From: JAGVSV01 sp040766135
Lineage (GTDB): Bacteria; Bacillota; Clostridia; Christensenellales; Aristaeellaceae
Direction of reading: 5' to 3'
NCBI GenBank assembly: GCA_040766135.1
Contig: JAXGRA010000023.1
Span: 1-24,242, forward strand
Length of the DNA: 24,242 nucleotides
Shown here: one piece after another, positions 1 through 8,328 of the stretch
Layout of the letters: each line of letters opens with the position of its first letter
How positions within the stretch are numbered: the first letter of the stretch is position 1
Position numbers and translations under genes: made by a program
Notes under the pieces: model-generated
Told to the model about the DNA's origin: nothing
Databases searched by the model: none
Seen by the model: the letters and a program-made list of their open reading frames with translations, nothing else

Positions 1-765
1 AAGCTGCACAGCGATGTCGACCTGCGCAAGATCGCGCTGGCGACCTCCGGCGCCACCGGTGCCGACCTGGCCAACATGGTCAACGAAGCCGCACTGCTGG
101 CCGTCAAGGAAGGCCGCGACAAGGTGCAGCAGAAGGACCTGATGGAATCGGTCGAAGTGGTCATTGCGGGCAAGGAGAAGCGGGACCGCATCATGAACCC
201 CAAGGAGCGCGAGATGGTAGCCTATCACGAGGTGGGGCATGCGCTGGTGTCGGCGCGTCAATCCGGCGCGCAGCCCGTGCAGAAAATCACCATCGTGCCC
301 CGCACGCTGGGCAGCTTGGGCTACACCATGAACATGCCGGAGGAAGAGCGCTACCTGATGACCAAATCCGAAATCCTGCAGCAGATCACCACGCTGCTGG
401 GCGGCCGTGCAGCCGAGACCATCAAGTTTGGCGAGGTGACCACCGGCGCTTCCAACGACATTGAGCGCGCCACAGCGCTGGCCCGCGGCATGGTGACGCA
501 GTACGGCATGAGCGATGTCTTTGGCCCGATGGGTCTGGAATCGCAGGAGAACAAGTACCTGGACGGCAGGGCGGTGTTCTCCGGTTCGGACGCCTCCAGC
601 GCCCGGGTGGATCAGGAAGTGCGCGACATCCTGAAGCAATGTGATGAAAAAGCCATCCAGCTGCTGGAACAGGATGTGGACGCTATGGATCGCATCGCCC
701 AGTATTTGCTGGAAAAGGAAAACATCTCCGGCGAGGAGTTCATGGCACTGCTGAACGAAAAGTAA
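1..765 (+). CDS. ftsH: ATP-dependent zinc metalloprotease FtsH, C-terminal part (5' end outside window)
   Basis: FtsH is a membrane-anchored AAA+ protease that degrades misassembled membrane proteins and some short-lived regulators. The frame is open from base 1, so only the end of the AAA+ domain and the peptidase domain are present; the membrane segments and Walker motifs lie upstream. The visible part begins in the AAA+ small domain (GADLANMVNEAALLA, the usual FtsH second-region signature). The M41 zinc site HEVGH is encoded at 226-240. The third zinc ligand is the Asp of the ASNDIERAT segment, codon 457-459. The conserved GGRAAE helix is intact. The protein stops soon after the peptidase helical domain, with no long tail. 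A strong hairpin terminator follows 16 bases after the stop, so ftsH is the last gene of its transcript. Confidence 0.97.
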   Translation, partial: KLHSDVDLRKIALATSGATGADLANMVNEAALLAVKEGRDKVQQKDLMESVEVVIAGKEKRDRIMNPKEREMVAYHEVGHALVSARQSGAQPVQKITIVPRTLGSLGYTMNMPEEERYLMTKSEILQQITTLLGGRAAETIKFGEVTTGASNDIERATALARGMVTQYGMSDVFGPMGLESQENKYLDGRAVFSGSDASSARVDQEVRDILKQCDEKAIQLLEQDVDAMDRIAQYLLEKENISGEEFMALLNEK

Positions 766-780
766 TAGATCCCATATATC

Positions 781-817
781 AGGCGGGCTCCCATAAAGGG
801 GCCTGCCTTTTTGTGTT
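781..817 (+). terminator. Intrinsic terminator of ftsH
   Basis: The arms 781-791 and 798-808 pair over 11 bp, including two G-T pairs, around a short loop. A T-run starts at 808. It separates ftsH from the next gene, which has its own promoter. Confidence 0.85.
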
Positions 818-848
818 TTGGGGTGCCTGTAATTTATCAACACGTCCA

Positions 849-857
849 TGGTATAAT
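849..857 (+). promoter_or_regulatory. Extended -10 promoter of the Gfo/Idh/MocA gene
   Basis: TGGTATAAT is a perfect -10 hexamer (852-857) with the TGn extension. No good -35 is visible 16-18 bases upstream, which is typical of extended -10 promoters. The predicted leader is about 90 nt, with no obvious structure. Confidence 0.5.
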
Positions 858-955
858 GCAGACATTGCTGTCCCCTGGATGTGGCGGCAGCGCATACGCT
901 ATCCAACCGGTGGAACAACAGCTGATAAGCGCAGCATATCATAGAAAGGAATGTG

Positions 956-1984
956 ATGATGCACACACGAACAGGCTTTGGCATTGTAGGCTGCGGGTCG
1001 ATATCCGCCATCCATGCGGCGGCCATCGCGCGCCTGCCCCAAGCTTATTTAGCGGGCATGGTGGATACCAACATCGCCTATGCGCAGGCGGCCGCGCAGC
1101 GCCACGGCACGCGCGTCTATCACACGGTGGAAGAATTGCTGGCCGATAAGGCCGTTGATATTGTCAGCCTGTGCACGCCCAGCGGGCTGCACGCGCAGCA
1201 GGCGCTGCAGGCCTTGCATGCGGGCAAGCATGTGGTGGTGGAAAAGCCGCTGGCGCTCACGCTGGCCGATGCCGATGCCGTGATAGAAGCCGCCCAAAGG
1301 AACGGGCGGCAGGTGTGCGTCATTTCGCAGCTGCGGTATGCGCCGACGGTGCAGGCCGTGCGCAGGGCGCTGGCCGCCGGGCAGCTGGGGCGCGTGGTGT
1401 CCGTACAGCTGACCATGAACTATTGGCGCGATAAGGAATACTACACGTCCTCCTCCTGGCGCGGCACATGGGCCATGGATGGCGGCGGCGCGCTGATGAA
1501 CCAGGGCATCCACGGTGTGGACTTGATGCAATATCTGGTAGGCCCCGTGCGCCGGGTGTCGGCTTTCTGCAAAACGCAGACGCGCCCCATGGAAACCGAG
1601 GATTCGGCGGTGGCCATCTTGGAGTTTGCCTCCGGCGCGGTGGGCACGCTGCAGGCCTCCACCACGTGTTATCCTGGATATGCGCGCACGCTGACCATCT
1701 GCGGCGACAAGGGCAGCTTAGAATTGACCGAGGACACCATCACGCGCTGGGATGCGCCCGGCCATATGCCGGAAAGCGATTCCCATGTGCACGGCGCCGC
1801 CAGCGACCCCACGGCGCTGAACATCGCAGGGCATGAAATGCAATTCAGCAACCTGTTAGCCGCGCTCAAGGGCGAGGAGCGTTTGCTGTCGGATGCCCGC
1901 GAAGGCCGCAAGCCGTTGGAAATTATATTGGCCGTTTATCAATCCGCCCGCGAGGGCAGGCCGGTGGAACTGCCCATAACGTAA
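956..1984 (+). CDS. Gfo/Idh/MocA family NAD(P)-dependent oxidoreductase
   Basis: This is a sugar or polyol dehydrogenase-type oxidoreductase of about 342 residues, the usual family length. The N-terminal Rossmann fold starts with GIVGCGSISAIHA (GxGxxx nucleotide loop). The EKPLALT segment carries the Lys of the family's EKP motif. The C-terminal alpha/beta domain has GGGALMNQGIHGVDLM, whose His matches the conserved substrate-side GxHxxD/G-type motif. GTG at 953 and ATGs at 956 and 959 are all in frame; AAGGA at 945-949 gives the best spacing to 956. The gene is monocistronic, between an extended -10 promoter and a two-way terminator shared with the aldo/keto reductase. The substrate cannot be deduced: the family includes inositol, glucose-fructose and amino-sugar enzymes. 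Confidence 0.92.
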   Translation: MMHTRTGFGIVGCGSISAIHAAAIARLPQAYLAGMVDTNIAYAQAAAQRHGTRVYHTVEELLADKAVDIVSLCTPSGLHAQQALQALHAGKHVVVEKPLALTLADADAVIEAAQRNGRQVCVISQLRYAPTVQAVRRALAAGQLGRVVSVQLTMNYWRDKEYYTSSSWRGTWAMDGGGALMNQGIHGVDLMQYLVGPVRRVSAFCKTQTRPMETEDSAVAILEFASGAVGTLQASTTCYPGYARTLTICGDKGSLELTEDTITRWDAPGHMPESDSHVHGAASDPTALNIAGHEMQFSNLLAALKGEERLLSDAREGRKPLEIILAVYQSAREGRPVELPIT

Positions 1985-2012
1985 TACGGATGCCAACAGT
2001 ACAATACACGGC

Positions 2013-2044
2013 AAAACCCGCCGGATGCAGTGCCGGCGGGTTTT
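2013..2044. terminator. Bidirectional terminator between convergent genes
   Basis: A perfect 12-bp inverted repeat, AAAACCCGCCGG / CCGGCGGGTTTT, lies between the stop codons of two converging genes. It gives a stem followed by T residues on both strands. Confidence 0.9.
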
Positions 2045-2066
2045 GAATATGCCTATCGTGCTTGAA

Positions 2067-2927
2067 TTACCAGGTAATGGTATCCGGGTCTGTGTGGGTG
2101 CCGGCGGCGCCCGTCAGCCCGGCCATGAGGGCGATATCCTCGTCCGACAGGGTAAAATCAAACACCTGGATGTTTTCGCGGATGCGCTCCGGCGTGACGG
2201 ACTTGGGCAGCGGCAGGTAGCCGCGCTGCAAGCTCCACCGGATGGCGATCTGCGCGATGGACTTGCCATATTTCTTAGCCATGTCCTGCATCTCGGGCAC
2301 GGCAAAGATTTTGCCCACGCCCAGCGGGCTGTACGCCTCCAGCAGCATGCCCTTTTCGCGGCTGTAGGCCACGGTTTCGTCCTGCGTGTCGCCGGGGCAC
2401 AGGCGGATCTGGTTGACCGCCGGCGCAATGCGCGCCTTCTCCAGCAGCGCGTCTATGTGATGCCTGCGGAAGTTGCTGATGCCGATCGCGCGCAGGCGGC
2501 CTTCGTCCACAAACTCCTCCATCGCGCGCCAGGATTCAGCGTTCATGTGCGCCCAATTGTCGCGGTAGGCGGCCGGGCGCGGCCAGTGCAGCAAGAACAG
2601 ATCCATATAATCGGTGCCCAGTTTTCTCAGGCTCTCGTCAAACGCTCTGCGCGTTTCGTCATAGCCGCGGATGGGGTTGGCCAGCTTGCTGGTGATGAAC
2701 AGCTCCTTGCGGTTTACCCCGCTGTCGCGCACCGCGCGGCCCACGCTTTCCTCGTTGCCGTAGCCCTGCGCGGTGTCAATGTGCCGGTATCCAACCTTGA
2801 TGGCCTCTAGCACCGAGCGATAGGCTTCATCCCCCTCGGCCACCTGCCAGGTGCCAAAGCCAATGGGCGGGATCAGCACGCCGTTGTTCAGTTTATACGC
2901 GTCTGTCATAGATTTTTTAGTGCTCAT
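2067..2927 (-). CDS. Aldo/keto reductase family oxidoreductase
   Basis: A cytoplasmic NADPH-dependent carbonyl reductase of about 286 residues with the AKR barrel. The full catalytic tetrad can be placed: Asp51 and Tyr56 (HIDTAQGYGNEE), Lys81 (FITSKLAN) and His114 (LFLLHWP). The late SVTPERIRENIQVFDF segment is the cofactor-binding signature of this family (2,5-diketo-gluconate reductase-like). The frame is open up to 2996, but the start at 2927 is preferred because AAGGAG sits just upstream with normal spacing and family alignment begins soon after. It converges on the Gfo/Idh/MocA gene. Such enzymes often act on methylglyoxal or other small aldehydes; the true substrate is unknown. Confidence 0.94.
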   Translation of the reverse strand: MSTKKSMTDAYKLNNGVLIPPIGFGTWQVAEGDEAYRSVLEAIKVGYRHIDTAQGYGNEESVGRAVRDSGVNRKELFITSKLANPIRGYDETRRAFDESLRKLGTDYMDLFLLHWPRPAAYRDNWAHMNAESWRAMEEFVDEGRLRAIGISNFRRHHIDALLEKARIAPAVNQIRLCPGDTQDETVAYSREKGMLLEAYSPLGVGKIFAVPEMQDMAKKYGKSIAQIAIRWSLQRGYLPLPKSVTPERIRENIQVFDFTLSDEDIALMAGLTGAAGTHTDPDTITW

Positions 2928-3107
2928 GTGTGTCTCCTTTGCTTCGTGGCAGGTTCCACGATATTTTCTCACACCATAAGTATACCCGATTTTCAAAATT
3001 TATGCGTGGGCAGAGATTTTGTCCGAACGATTTGTTGCTGCATCTATGCTTTTATTAGTTGAGTTTCGGAAAACAATAAAATTCTTTAGTTTTTATATTA
3101 TTATATT

Positions 3108-4265
3108 TTAACAATCCCATCTTCTATCGGGAATTATTCCTTCACGAATCTTTCTATTCTTGTCTTCATACATAGAAGCATCGATTCTCATTAAAAAATC
3201 ATCTATGGACTCGTGCTTGCTTTGGTATATACTATAACCAACCGAAAAATTTATCTTATATGGTTTCTTTTCTGCTTCATTGAACAATGTTGCCTGTGCT
3301 TTAATGATGTCTTTCATATCCGTAATTTCTTTCGGAGAATTAACGTTCATAAATACGACAAACTCATCACCACCAAATCTACACGAAATCCCCTTATTGC
3401 CCACAGCAGTGCGCAATATCTTTCCAGCAACAGAAATAGCATCATCTCCCACAATATGTCCAAATTCATCGTTTATTCTTTTGAAACCATCAATGTCTAA
3501 CATAATTCCGGCTAGTACACTGGTTGTATCCGCTTTTTTACTATGCATTAACAATATGCTATTCATGTACTGTCTGTTATATAATCCCGAAAGCATATCT
3601 ATATATAATGCTTCATTCTGAACATTGATGAATAGCGAAATCATCCCTATAGACACGCCAATCCACACAAGAGAATACCCATAAAAAAAGAACTGCAACA
3701 GACTTCCAATCATAATAGGAAACATAAACAGCATGGCCGGAAGAAACAAATATTTATTTACCTTCTTACGACACGAATAGATTAAAATAACCCCATATGC
3801 CAGATAAAAATAAGTAACAGCATATGGAATAATATATAAATCTGTTCTTTGATAAATATTGTACTCATCGACCACAAAAAACACAGGTGTTCCTAAGTTT
3901 ATTAAGCTACCGATTATAATTATCATAGCCGGTATAGCCACAAAAGGGTATATTCGCTTGATTCTTCTCATATCCGCAAACATTTTATAATCCGCATATA
4001 CTGCCCAGGAAAAAGCAAATATAATATTGTTGATAAACAAAATACTGTTTAATACTAGCGACAACGCACGATATCCCATTAGGCCATCTATATGAAAAAC
4101 AGCCGATTCAACGCAGCATTGCAGAATATTGTATACAACCATTGAATAGTATATCTTTTCTTCAAACAAGCTATGGCGTAGTGGCCTTTTAATGCTCAAA
4201 ATAACAACCAACAACAACAGTATTGCTGTCCCATTAGCAATATATATGGCCGGAAAATTAAACAT
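3108..4265 (-). CDS. Membrane-bound diguanylate cyclase (7TM sensor plus GGDEF domain)
   Basis: The protein has 385 residues. The first 215 contain about seven hydrophobic helices (near 7-24, 40-58, 68-92, 106-125, 143-164, 172-195, 198-214). A GGDEF domain follows, starting at DMLSGLYNR (223-231), with FGGDEF ending at residue 302. The signature is intact, as are the upstream metal-binding LDID (256-259) and the FGHIVGDD segment, so c-di-GMP synthesis from two GTP is expected at the inner face of the membrane. The RxxD inhibitory site normally found just before GGDEF is absent (GNKGISCRF instead), so product inhibition is not expected. The signal sensed by the membrane part is unknown. GAGGGGG lies about 12 bases upstream of the start. 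The gene and its flanks are far more AT-rich than all neighbours, suggesting acquisition. Confidence 0.93.
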   Translation of the reverse strand: MFNFPAIYIANGTAILLLLVVILSIKRPLRHSLFEEKIYYSMVVYNILQCCVESAVFHIDGLMGYRALSLVLNSILFINNIIFAFSWAVYADYKMFADMRRIKRIYPFVAIPAMIIIIGSLINLGTPVFFVVDEYNIYQRTDLYIIPYAVTYFYLAYGVILIYSCRKKVNKYLFLPAMLFMFPIMIGSLLQFFFYGYSLVWIGVSIGMISLFINVQNEALYIDMLSGLYNRQYMNSILLMHSKKADTTSVLAGIMLDIDGFKRINDEFGHIVGDDAISVAGKILRTAVGNKGISCRFGGDEFVVFMNVNSPKEITDMKDIIKAQATLFNEAEKKPYKINFSVGYSIYQSKHESIDDFLMRIDASMYEDKNRKIREGIIPDRRWDC

Positions 4266-4297
4266 TTCAAATATAACCCCCTCGGTACTAGAGCATT

Positions 4298-4329
4298 ATT
4301 ATAACACTATTTACATAAATTTAATAGTG
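4298..4329 (-). promoter_or_regulatory. Possible promoter and operator of the GGDEF gene
   Basis: On the minus strand a perfect TATAAT lies at 4298-4303, about 30 bases before the start codon. No convincing -35 is present. Just upstream, CACTATT (4305-4311) and AATAGTG (4323-4329) form a perfect 7-bp dyad with an 11-base spacer, placed where a regulator could overlap the -35 region. The rest of 4266-4453 holds no other clear element except the ribosome site of the next gene (AGGAGGG, 4440-4446). Confidence 0.3.
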
Positions 4330-4453
4330 AATGCTTGTAAATTATTGAAAGAGGTGCTTCATCATATTCTACAATTGGGCTAATATATATTAAATCGGTT
4401 TTTGTAGTGGTACACTTAACCTAAGCATAATTACTTACCAGGAGGGCCAAACC

Positions 4454-6628
4454 ATGCAATACAAACAGGAAAACTCCCCCGACATCCTCTTTGACAACCG
4501 CGCCTTCCGGCTGGTTGTGGGCAGCAATGGCTTGGTCAAAAGCCTGGTCATCAAAGAAAACGGTGAAGAATGCTTGGCACAGGATCAGGGCATTGCGCTG
4601 TTTTCGGCCACGCAGGAACGGCCATACAACAATGAGGTCAAGCTGGCCCATCCCAACAAGCGCACAACCTATCAGGCCAATGCCATCCGCAGGGAGGGCA
4701 ACCGTCTGATTGTGGGGTTTGAGGTTGTGCCGTTTCAGGCCATTATTGAAGTGACGGAGCAGCCGGATTATCTGGCCTTCCGGCTGGCGGATTTTGTGGC
4801 GGATACGGCGGATTATCCCATGCCGATGAGCCCGCCGCCGGTAAAGGAGTTGCGGCTGTTTCAGCTGCCCGTCAAAGACCGGGCGCACTTTGGCGCATGG
4901 CTCAACGTCAGCTGGGATGAGCAGGCGGCGGTCAATGTGCTGTCCACCTCGCCGTATGCCCGCATTGATGCCGGGCGCCGCCAGGGCTACCGCGTGATGT
5001 ACGCCGATGCGCTGCGCGACGTGCGCCTGCAAGGGACAGAAGCCGCGCTGATCGCCTGCCCGACGCACCGGCTGATGGACAGTATCGATACGCTGGAAAA
5101 GGACTATGACCTGCCGCGCGGGGTGGCCAGCCGCCGCGATGCGCGCATCCATGCATCGATGTACTGGTCGGCCAGCGCCACCCCGGACAACATTTATGAA
5201 CACATCGCCTGGATGAAAAAGGGCGGGTTTACAATGATGCTGCTGTATTACACCTGCCTGTTTGAGGAGCGCGGAGGGTACAGCCTGAACGGCAACTACG
5301 ACTACCGCCCCGAATACCCCAACGGGCGGGAGGATGTGCGCGCCATGCTGCGCACGCTGAAGGAGCATGGTATCACGCCGGGGCTGCATGTCCTGCAAAC
5401 GCACATCGGGGTAAACAGCCGGTATGTGACGCCGGTGGCCGACCACCGGCTGCACCTGACGCGCCATTTTACGCTGGCCCAGCCGCTGGATAAAAAAAAC
5501 ACCGTCATCACGGTAGAGCAAAACCCCATCGGCAGCGTGATGGCGCAGGGCGCGCGGGTGCTGCAATTTGGCGGCGAGCTGATCGCCTATGAGGCCTATA
5601 CCACCCAGCCGCCCTACCAGTTCACGGGCTGCCGGCGCGGTGCGTACAACACGTATATCGTGCAGCATCCCATGGGGCAGATTGGCGGCATTTTGGATGT
5701 CAGCGAGTTTGGGGGCAGCAGCGTGTATCTGGATCAGCAATCCAGCTTAGCCGATGAGGTGGCCGACAAGATTGCCGATGCGTACAACGCGGGGTTTGAG
5801 TTTCTTTATTTTGACGGCTCGGAGGGCACCAACGCGCCGTTTGAAATCTATGTGCCATGCTCCCAATACCGCGTCTACCGCAAGCTCCATCAGCCGCCCA
5901 TCTTTACCGAGGGCGCGGCCAAAGCGCATTTCAGCTGGCACTATCAAAGCGGCGGCAATGCGTTTGACATATTCCCGCCGGAGGTGTTCAAGGAAAAAAT
6001 CCGGCAATTCCCCTGCGAGCAGGCGCCCCGCATGTTTTCAGATTTTACGCGGCTGAACTTCGGCTGGTGGGGGTTCTGGGCGCCAGGCACCCAGCCGGAT
6101 ATGGTGGAATACGGCACCAGCCGGGCGGCGGTCTGGGACTGCCCCGTAACGATCCAGAGCAATCTGTCGGCCTTCCAGGCGCACCCGCGCATTGCGGACA
6201 TCCTGGAGGTGTTCCGCCGGTGGGAGGATGTGCGCGCCCGCGGCTGGCTGACCGACGCGCACAAGCACATGCTGCGCAATATACAGCAGGAGCACATTTT
6301 GCTGGTGGATGAGGACGGGCAATACGAGCTGCAGCCCTATGACCGCATAGACGGTGCAGCAGGCGGCAGCGAGGATATGCTGGCCTTTATCTTAGAACGC
6401 AAGGGGGAGCGCATCGTGGTTTACTGGCACACCCATGGCGAAGCGCAGCTGCATTTGCCGCTGCATGCGCAGGACATCCGGCTGGAGCAATCCCTTGGCG
6501 GCTCCGCCCTGCCGGTGCAGCAGGAAGCAGGGTACACCACGCTGCCGCTGGGCAACCGCCTGTATGTGCGCAGCAAATTGTCCAGGGAAGCGTTGGTGCA
6601 GGCCTTTCAGCAGGCGGAGGTGTGTTGA
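4454..6628 (+). CDS. Putative cytoplasmic (beta/alpha)8 glycoside hydrolase-like protein, family not assigned
   Basis: A 724-residue protein without signal peptide or membrane helix. Residues 1-225 look like a beta-rich N-terminal domain. From about 230 a barrel begins (RIHASMYWSA, then GFTMMLLYYTCLF, then GITPGLHVLQTHIG, each like a barrel strand). Residues about 338-412 form a beta-rich insertion ending in CRRGAYNTYIVQHPMGQ. The strand FEFLYFDGSEG presents Asp454 and Glu457, and PPIFTEGAA presents Glu486; these are the best candidates for catalytic acids. Residues about 615-715 look like a C-terminal beta domain. The 32-residue gap between Asp454 and Glu486 resembles the nucleophile-to-acid spacing I recall for GH101, but this is only an analogy and no family signature is certain. 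AGGAGGG lies 7 bases before the ATG. It stands alone: the next gene has its own promoter. Confidence 0.6.
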   Translation: MQYKQENSPDILFDNRAFRLVVGSNGLVKSLVIKENGEECLAQDQGIALFSATQERPYNNEVKLAHPNKRTTYQANAIRREGNRLIVGFEVVPFQAIIEVTEQPDYLAFRLADFVADTADYPMPMSPPPVKELRLFQLPVKDRAHFGAWLNVSWDEQAAVNVLSTSPYARIDAGRRQGYRVMYADALRDVRLQGTEAALIACPTHRLMDSIDTLEKDYDLPRGVASRRDARIHASMYWSASATPDNIYEHIAWMKKGGFTMMLLYYTCLFEERGGYSLNGNYDYRPEYPNGREDVRAMLRTLKEHGITPGLHVLQTHIGVNSRYVTPVADHRLHLTRHFTLAQPLDKKNTVITVEQNPIGSVMAQGARVLQFGGELIAYEAYTTQPPYQFTGCRRGAYNTYIVQHPMGQIGGILDVSEFGGSSVYLDQQSSLADEVADKIADAYNAGFEFLYFDGSEGTNAPFEIYVPCSQYRVYRKLHQPPIFTEGAAKAHFSWHYQSGGNAFDIFPPEVFKEKIRQFPCEQAPRMFSDFTRLNFGWWGFWAPGTQPDMVEYGTSRAAVWDCPVTIQSNLSAFQAHPRIADILEVFRRWEDVRARGWLTDAHKHMLRNIQQEHILLVDEDGQYELQPYDRIDGAAGGSEDMLAFILERKGERIVVYWHTHGEAQLHLPLHAQDIRLEQSLGGSALPVQQEAGYTTLPLGNRLYVRSKLSREALVQAFQQAEVC

Positions 6629-6635
6629 TATTTTT

Positions 6636-6665
6636 TTGACAAGGATATCTACTTTTTAGTATAAT
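6636..6665 (+). promoter_or_regulatory. Strong sigma-A promoter of the exported nitroreductase-like gene
   Basis: Perfect TTGACA (6636-6641) and perfect TATAAT (6660-6665) are separated by 18 bases. The start codon is 28 bases downstream, with GAGGAGG at 6682-6688. It begins only 7 bases after the stop of the preceding gene. Confidence 0.85.
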
Positions 6666-6693
6666 GTATATATAATACTTTGAGGAGGATTTT

Positions 6694-7281
6694 ATGAAAA
6701 AAACCCTTTCGCTCCTGTTCGTTCTGGTTTTGCTGGTCTCCAGCGTTGCAGCCGTGGCCGAAGGCGTTGACTTGCCTGCATTTGTGCTGGGAATGGAGAA
6801 CACCATCCTTACCTATGATGCACAGGCAGCCCAGCCCAACGAAGAGGAAATCCGGGATATGCTGGCCGCCGCCATGAAAGCGCCCACCGGGCTGAACCGC
6901 CAGCCCTATTGGATTACTGTTATTACGGATTATGAAATCCAGATGGAGCTGGCCCTTACGCCGGAGGTGAAGCCCACCCCGGGAACAGTGATGTTCATCT
7001 ATTCCCATCCTTCCGACCAGAATGCCAGCGGCATAGACTTTGGTGTTTCCTATGCTTTCCTGCATGTCATGGCCCAGGCCCATGGCTACGGCACCCATAT
7101 CTTTGGTCAGCCCGCCCGCATGCTGGCGCAGACCAATGATTTTGCCAAGTATGGCATTCCGGATGGCTATACCCCGCTGGAGTTCGTGCTGGTGGGCAAG
7201 TCTGACACCGTGGACGCAACCAGCGCCGCTACCAACTACCCCAGGGAAGAGAAATTTAACTTCTTAGAGGTTGGGAAATAA
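6694..7281 (+). CDS. Exported nitroreductase-fold protein
   Basis: A 195-residue protein starting with a clear Sec signal peptide (MKK, a run of Leu/Val, then SSVAAVAEG, cleavage probably near residue 22). There is no lipobox Cys. The mature part carries nitroreductase features: EEIRDMLAAAMKAPTGLNRQPYWITVITD matches the region where the family binds the FMN phosphate (xAPSxxNxQPW), and the later DFGVSYAFLHVMAQAHGYGTHIF matches the helix and strand before the second FMN contact. The mature part is short for the family, about 170 residues. Ordinary nitroreductases are cytoplasmic and bind FMN there, so export is the odd point. It has a consensus promoter and its own terminator, so it is a single-gene unit, probably well expressed. 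Confidence 0.85.
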   Translation: MKKTLSLLFVLVLLVSSVAAVAEGVDLPAFVLGMENTILTYDAQAAQPNEEEIRDMLAAAMKAPTGLNRQPYWITVITDYEIQMELALTPEVKPTPGTVMFIYSHPSDQNASGIDFGVSYAFLHVMAQAHGYGTHIFGQPARMLAQTNDFAKYGIPDGYTPLEFVLVGKSDTVDATSAATNYPREEKFNFLEVGK

Positions 7282-7300
7282 GGTCTAATTCATTATTACA

Positions 7301-7341
7301 ACGGGCTGCCTTTTTGTATGAGCAGCCCGTTTTTCTTTTTG
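7301..7341 (+). terminator. Intrinsic terminator of the nitroreductase-like gene
   Basis: A perfect 9-bp stem (ACGGGCTGC 7301-7309, GCAGCCCGT 7322-7330) is followed by a T-rich run from 7330. The minus-strand side lacks a T-run, so it works mainly for the plus-strand gene. Confidence 0.85.
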
Positions 7342-7401
7342 CGAAATAATAAGCTGCGCAGGGAATGTCAGATTTTTTTCCTATTTCTCCTGCATCACGT
7401 A

Positions 7402-8294
7402 CTAAATTTGCCCGTCGGTCTGGCAATGCACGGTGCCCATGGAAATATAGTAGTGGGGGATTTTGTTGCGCTTCAGCTGCGCTGCCAGCGTTTTGCCGCC
7501 GGACATGTTGCTGGTGATAACAACCAATTCGGGCTGCGTGGCCTCCTGAAACGGGACGATGAGGCGGTTTAAGCCATGGTGCGGGGATTTCATAATATCC
7601 ACTTTCATTAAGTGCTGAAAATCGCGCACAACGATGTCCAGGCTTTCGCCGGATACATCTGCGGTCAGCAGCATGGTGGCCTTGCCAAAGCGGATGTGCA
7701 GCATCATGGAGATGGCGTTGATGCTGCGGTTGGATGGGCGCACGGGGTTATTAAGGAACGTCAGCTCCGCGCCGCCTAACGTCAGGGTATCCCCGGCTTT
7801 GACCACGCGGTAGGGGATGCTGCGGCTCTCCACTGTTTCCATAAAAATCTGGTGCGAGGCGTTGCGGTATTCGCGCTCGTGCAGCACCAGCACCTCGCCT
7901 GCATCATAGCCGCCCTTGGCCAGCAGGCGATCAGGCCCCTGGACGTGGTCATCATGCGCATGGGTGACAAAGATATAGTCAAACGCACGGATTTCCTTGC
8001 TTTCAGGGAACGCCGTCAGGCGCGGGTAGCGCGAATAGGTGCCGCCGTCAATCAGCATTGTTTCACCACCACAGCTTAGCATCATGGCGTCGCCTATCCC
8101 AATATTGATAAAATACACATCCAGGGTATCTTGTCCCTCAGCCAGGGGGCTGACAGCCGCCTCGGGCACCTCCATAAACGGTGCCTTGCCCGTGCGCGGC
8201 GCGTGGTATGTTCGGCCAGGGCGGCGGATGCGGTGATCCACAGCATCAAAGCAAGCAGCAGTATCAGGGAGCGTTTTGTGTTGTTGATGCGCAT
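7402..8294 (-). CDS. Exported ComEC-like metallo-beta-lactamase-fold protein, frameshifted near its N-terminus
   Basis: The main frame encodes a metallo-beta-lactamase domain of the ComEC/Rec2 C-terminal type: DVYFINIGIGDA, LIDGGTY, the metal site THAHDDH (near 7946-7966), LLTADVSG and SPHHGLNR. Read upstream in the same frame, the protein has no sensible N-terminus. In the neighbouring frame, an ATG at 8294 with GGAGG just upstream starts a textbook signal peptide (MRINNTKRS, Leu-rich core, ASAALAE) ending near 8211. Joining the two needs a one-base shift (one base missing) between about 8127 and 8211, giving a protein of about 297 residues. Either the gene is broken or the sequence has an error there. 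It lies 34 bases downstream of the TauE/SafE gene on the same strand. The substrate is unknown; family members include nucleases and other phosphoesterases. Confidence 0.8.
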
Positions 8295-8328
8295 GCATTC
8301 CTCCATTTCGGTACAATAGGGTAAAGTT

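Noticed and set aside
2025..2810. A 261-residue plus-strand open frame opposite the aldo/keto reductase
   Set aside because: It begins in the terminator hairpin and lies opposite a gene with a full catalytic tetrad.
3000..4440. Mobile element around the GGDEF gene
   Set aside because: No transposase, terminal inverted repeats, target duplications or integrase could be seen; only the base composition is unusual.
4421..5740. A 439-residue open frame on the minus strand opposite the barrel enzyme
   Set aside because: His/Arg/Gly-rich composition with no recognisable motif; it is the antisense shadow of a GC-rich gene that has a proper ribosome site.
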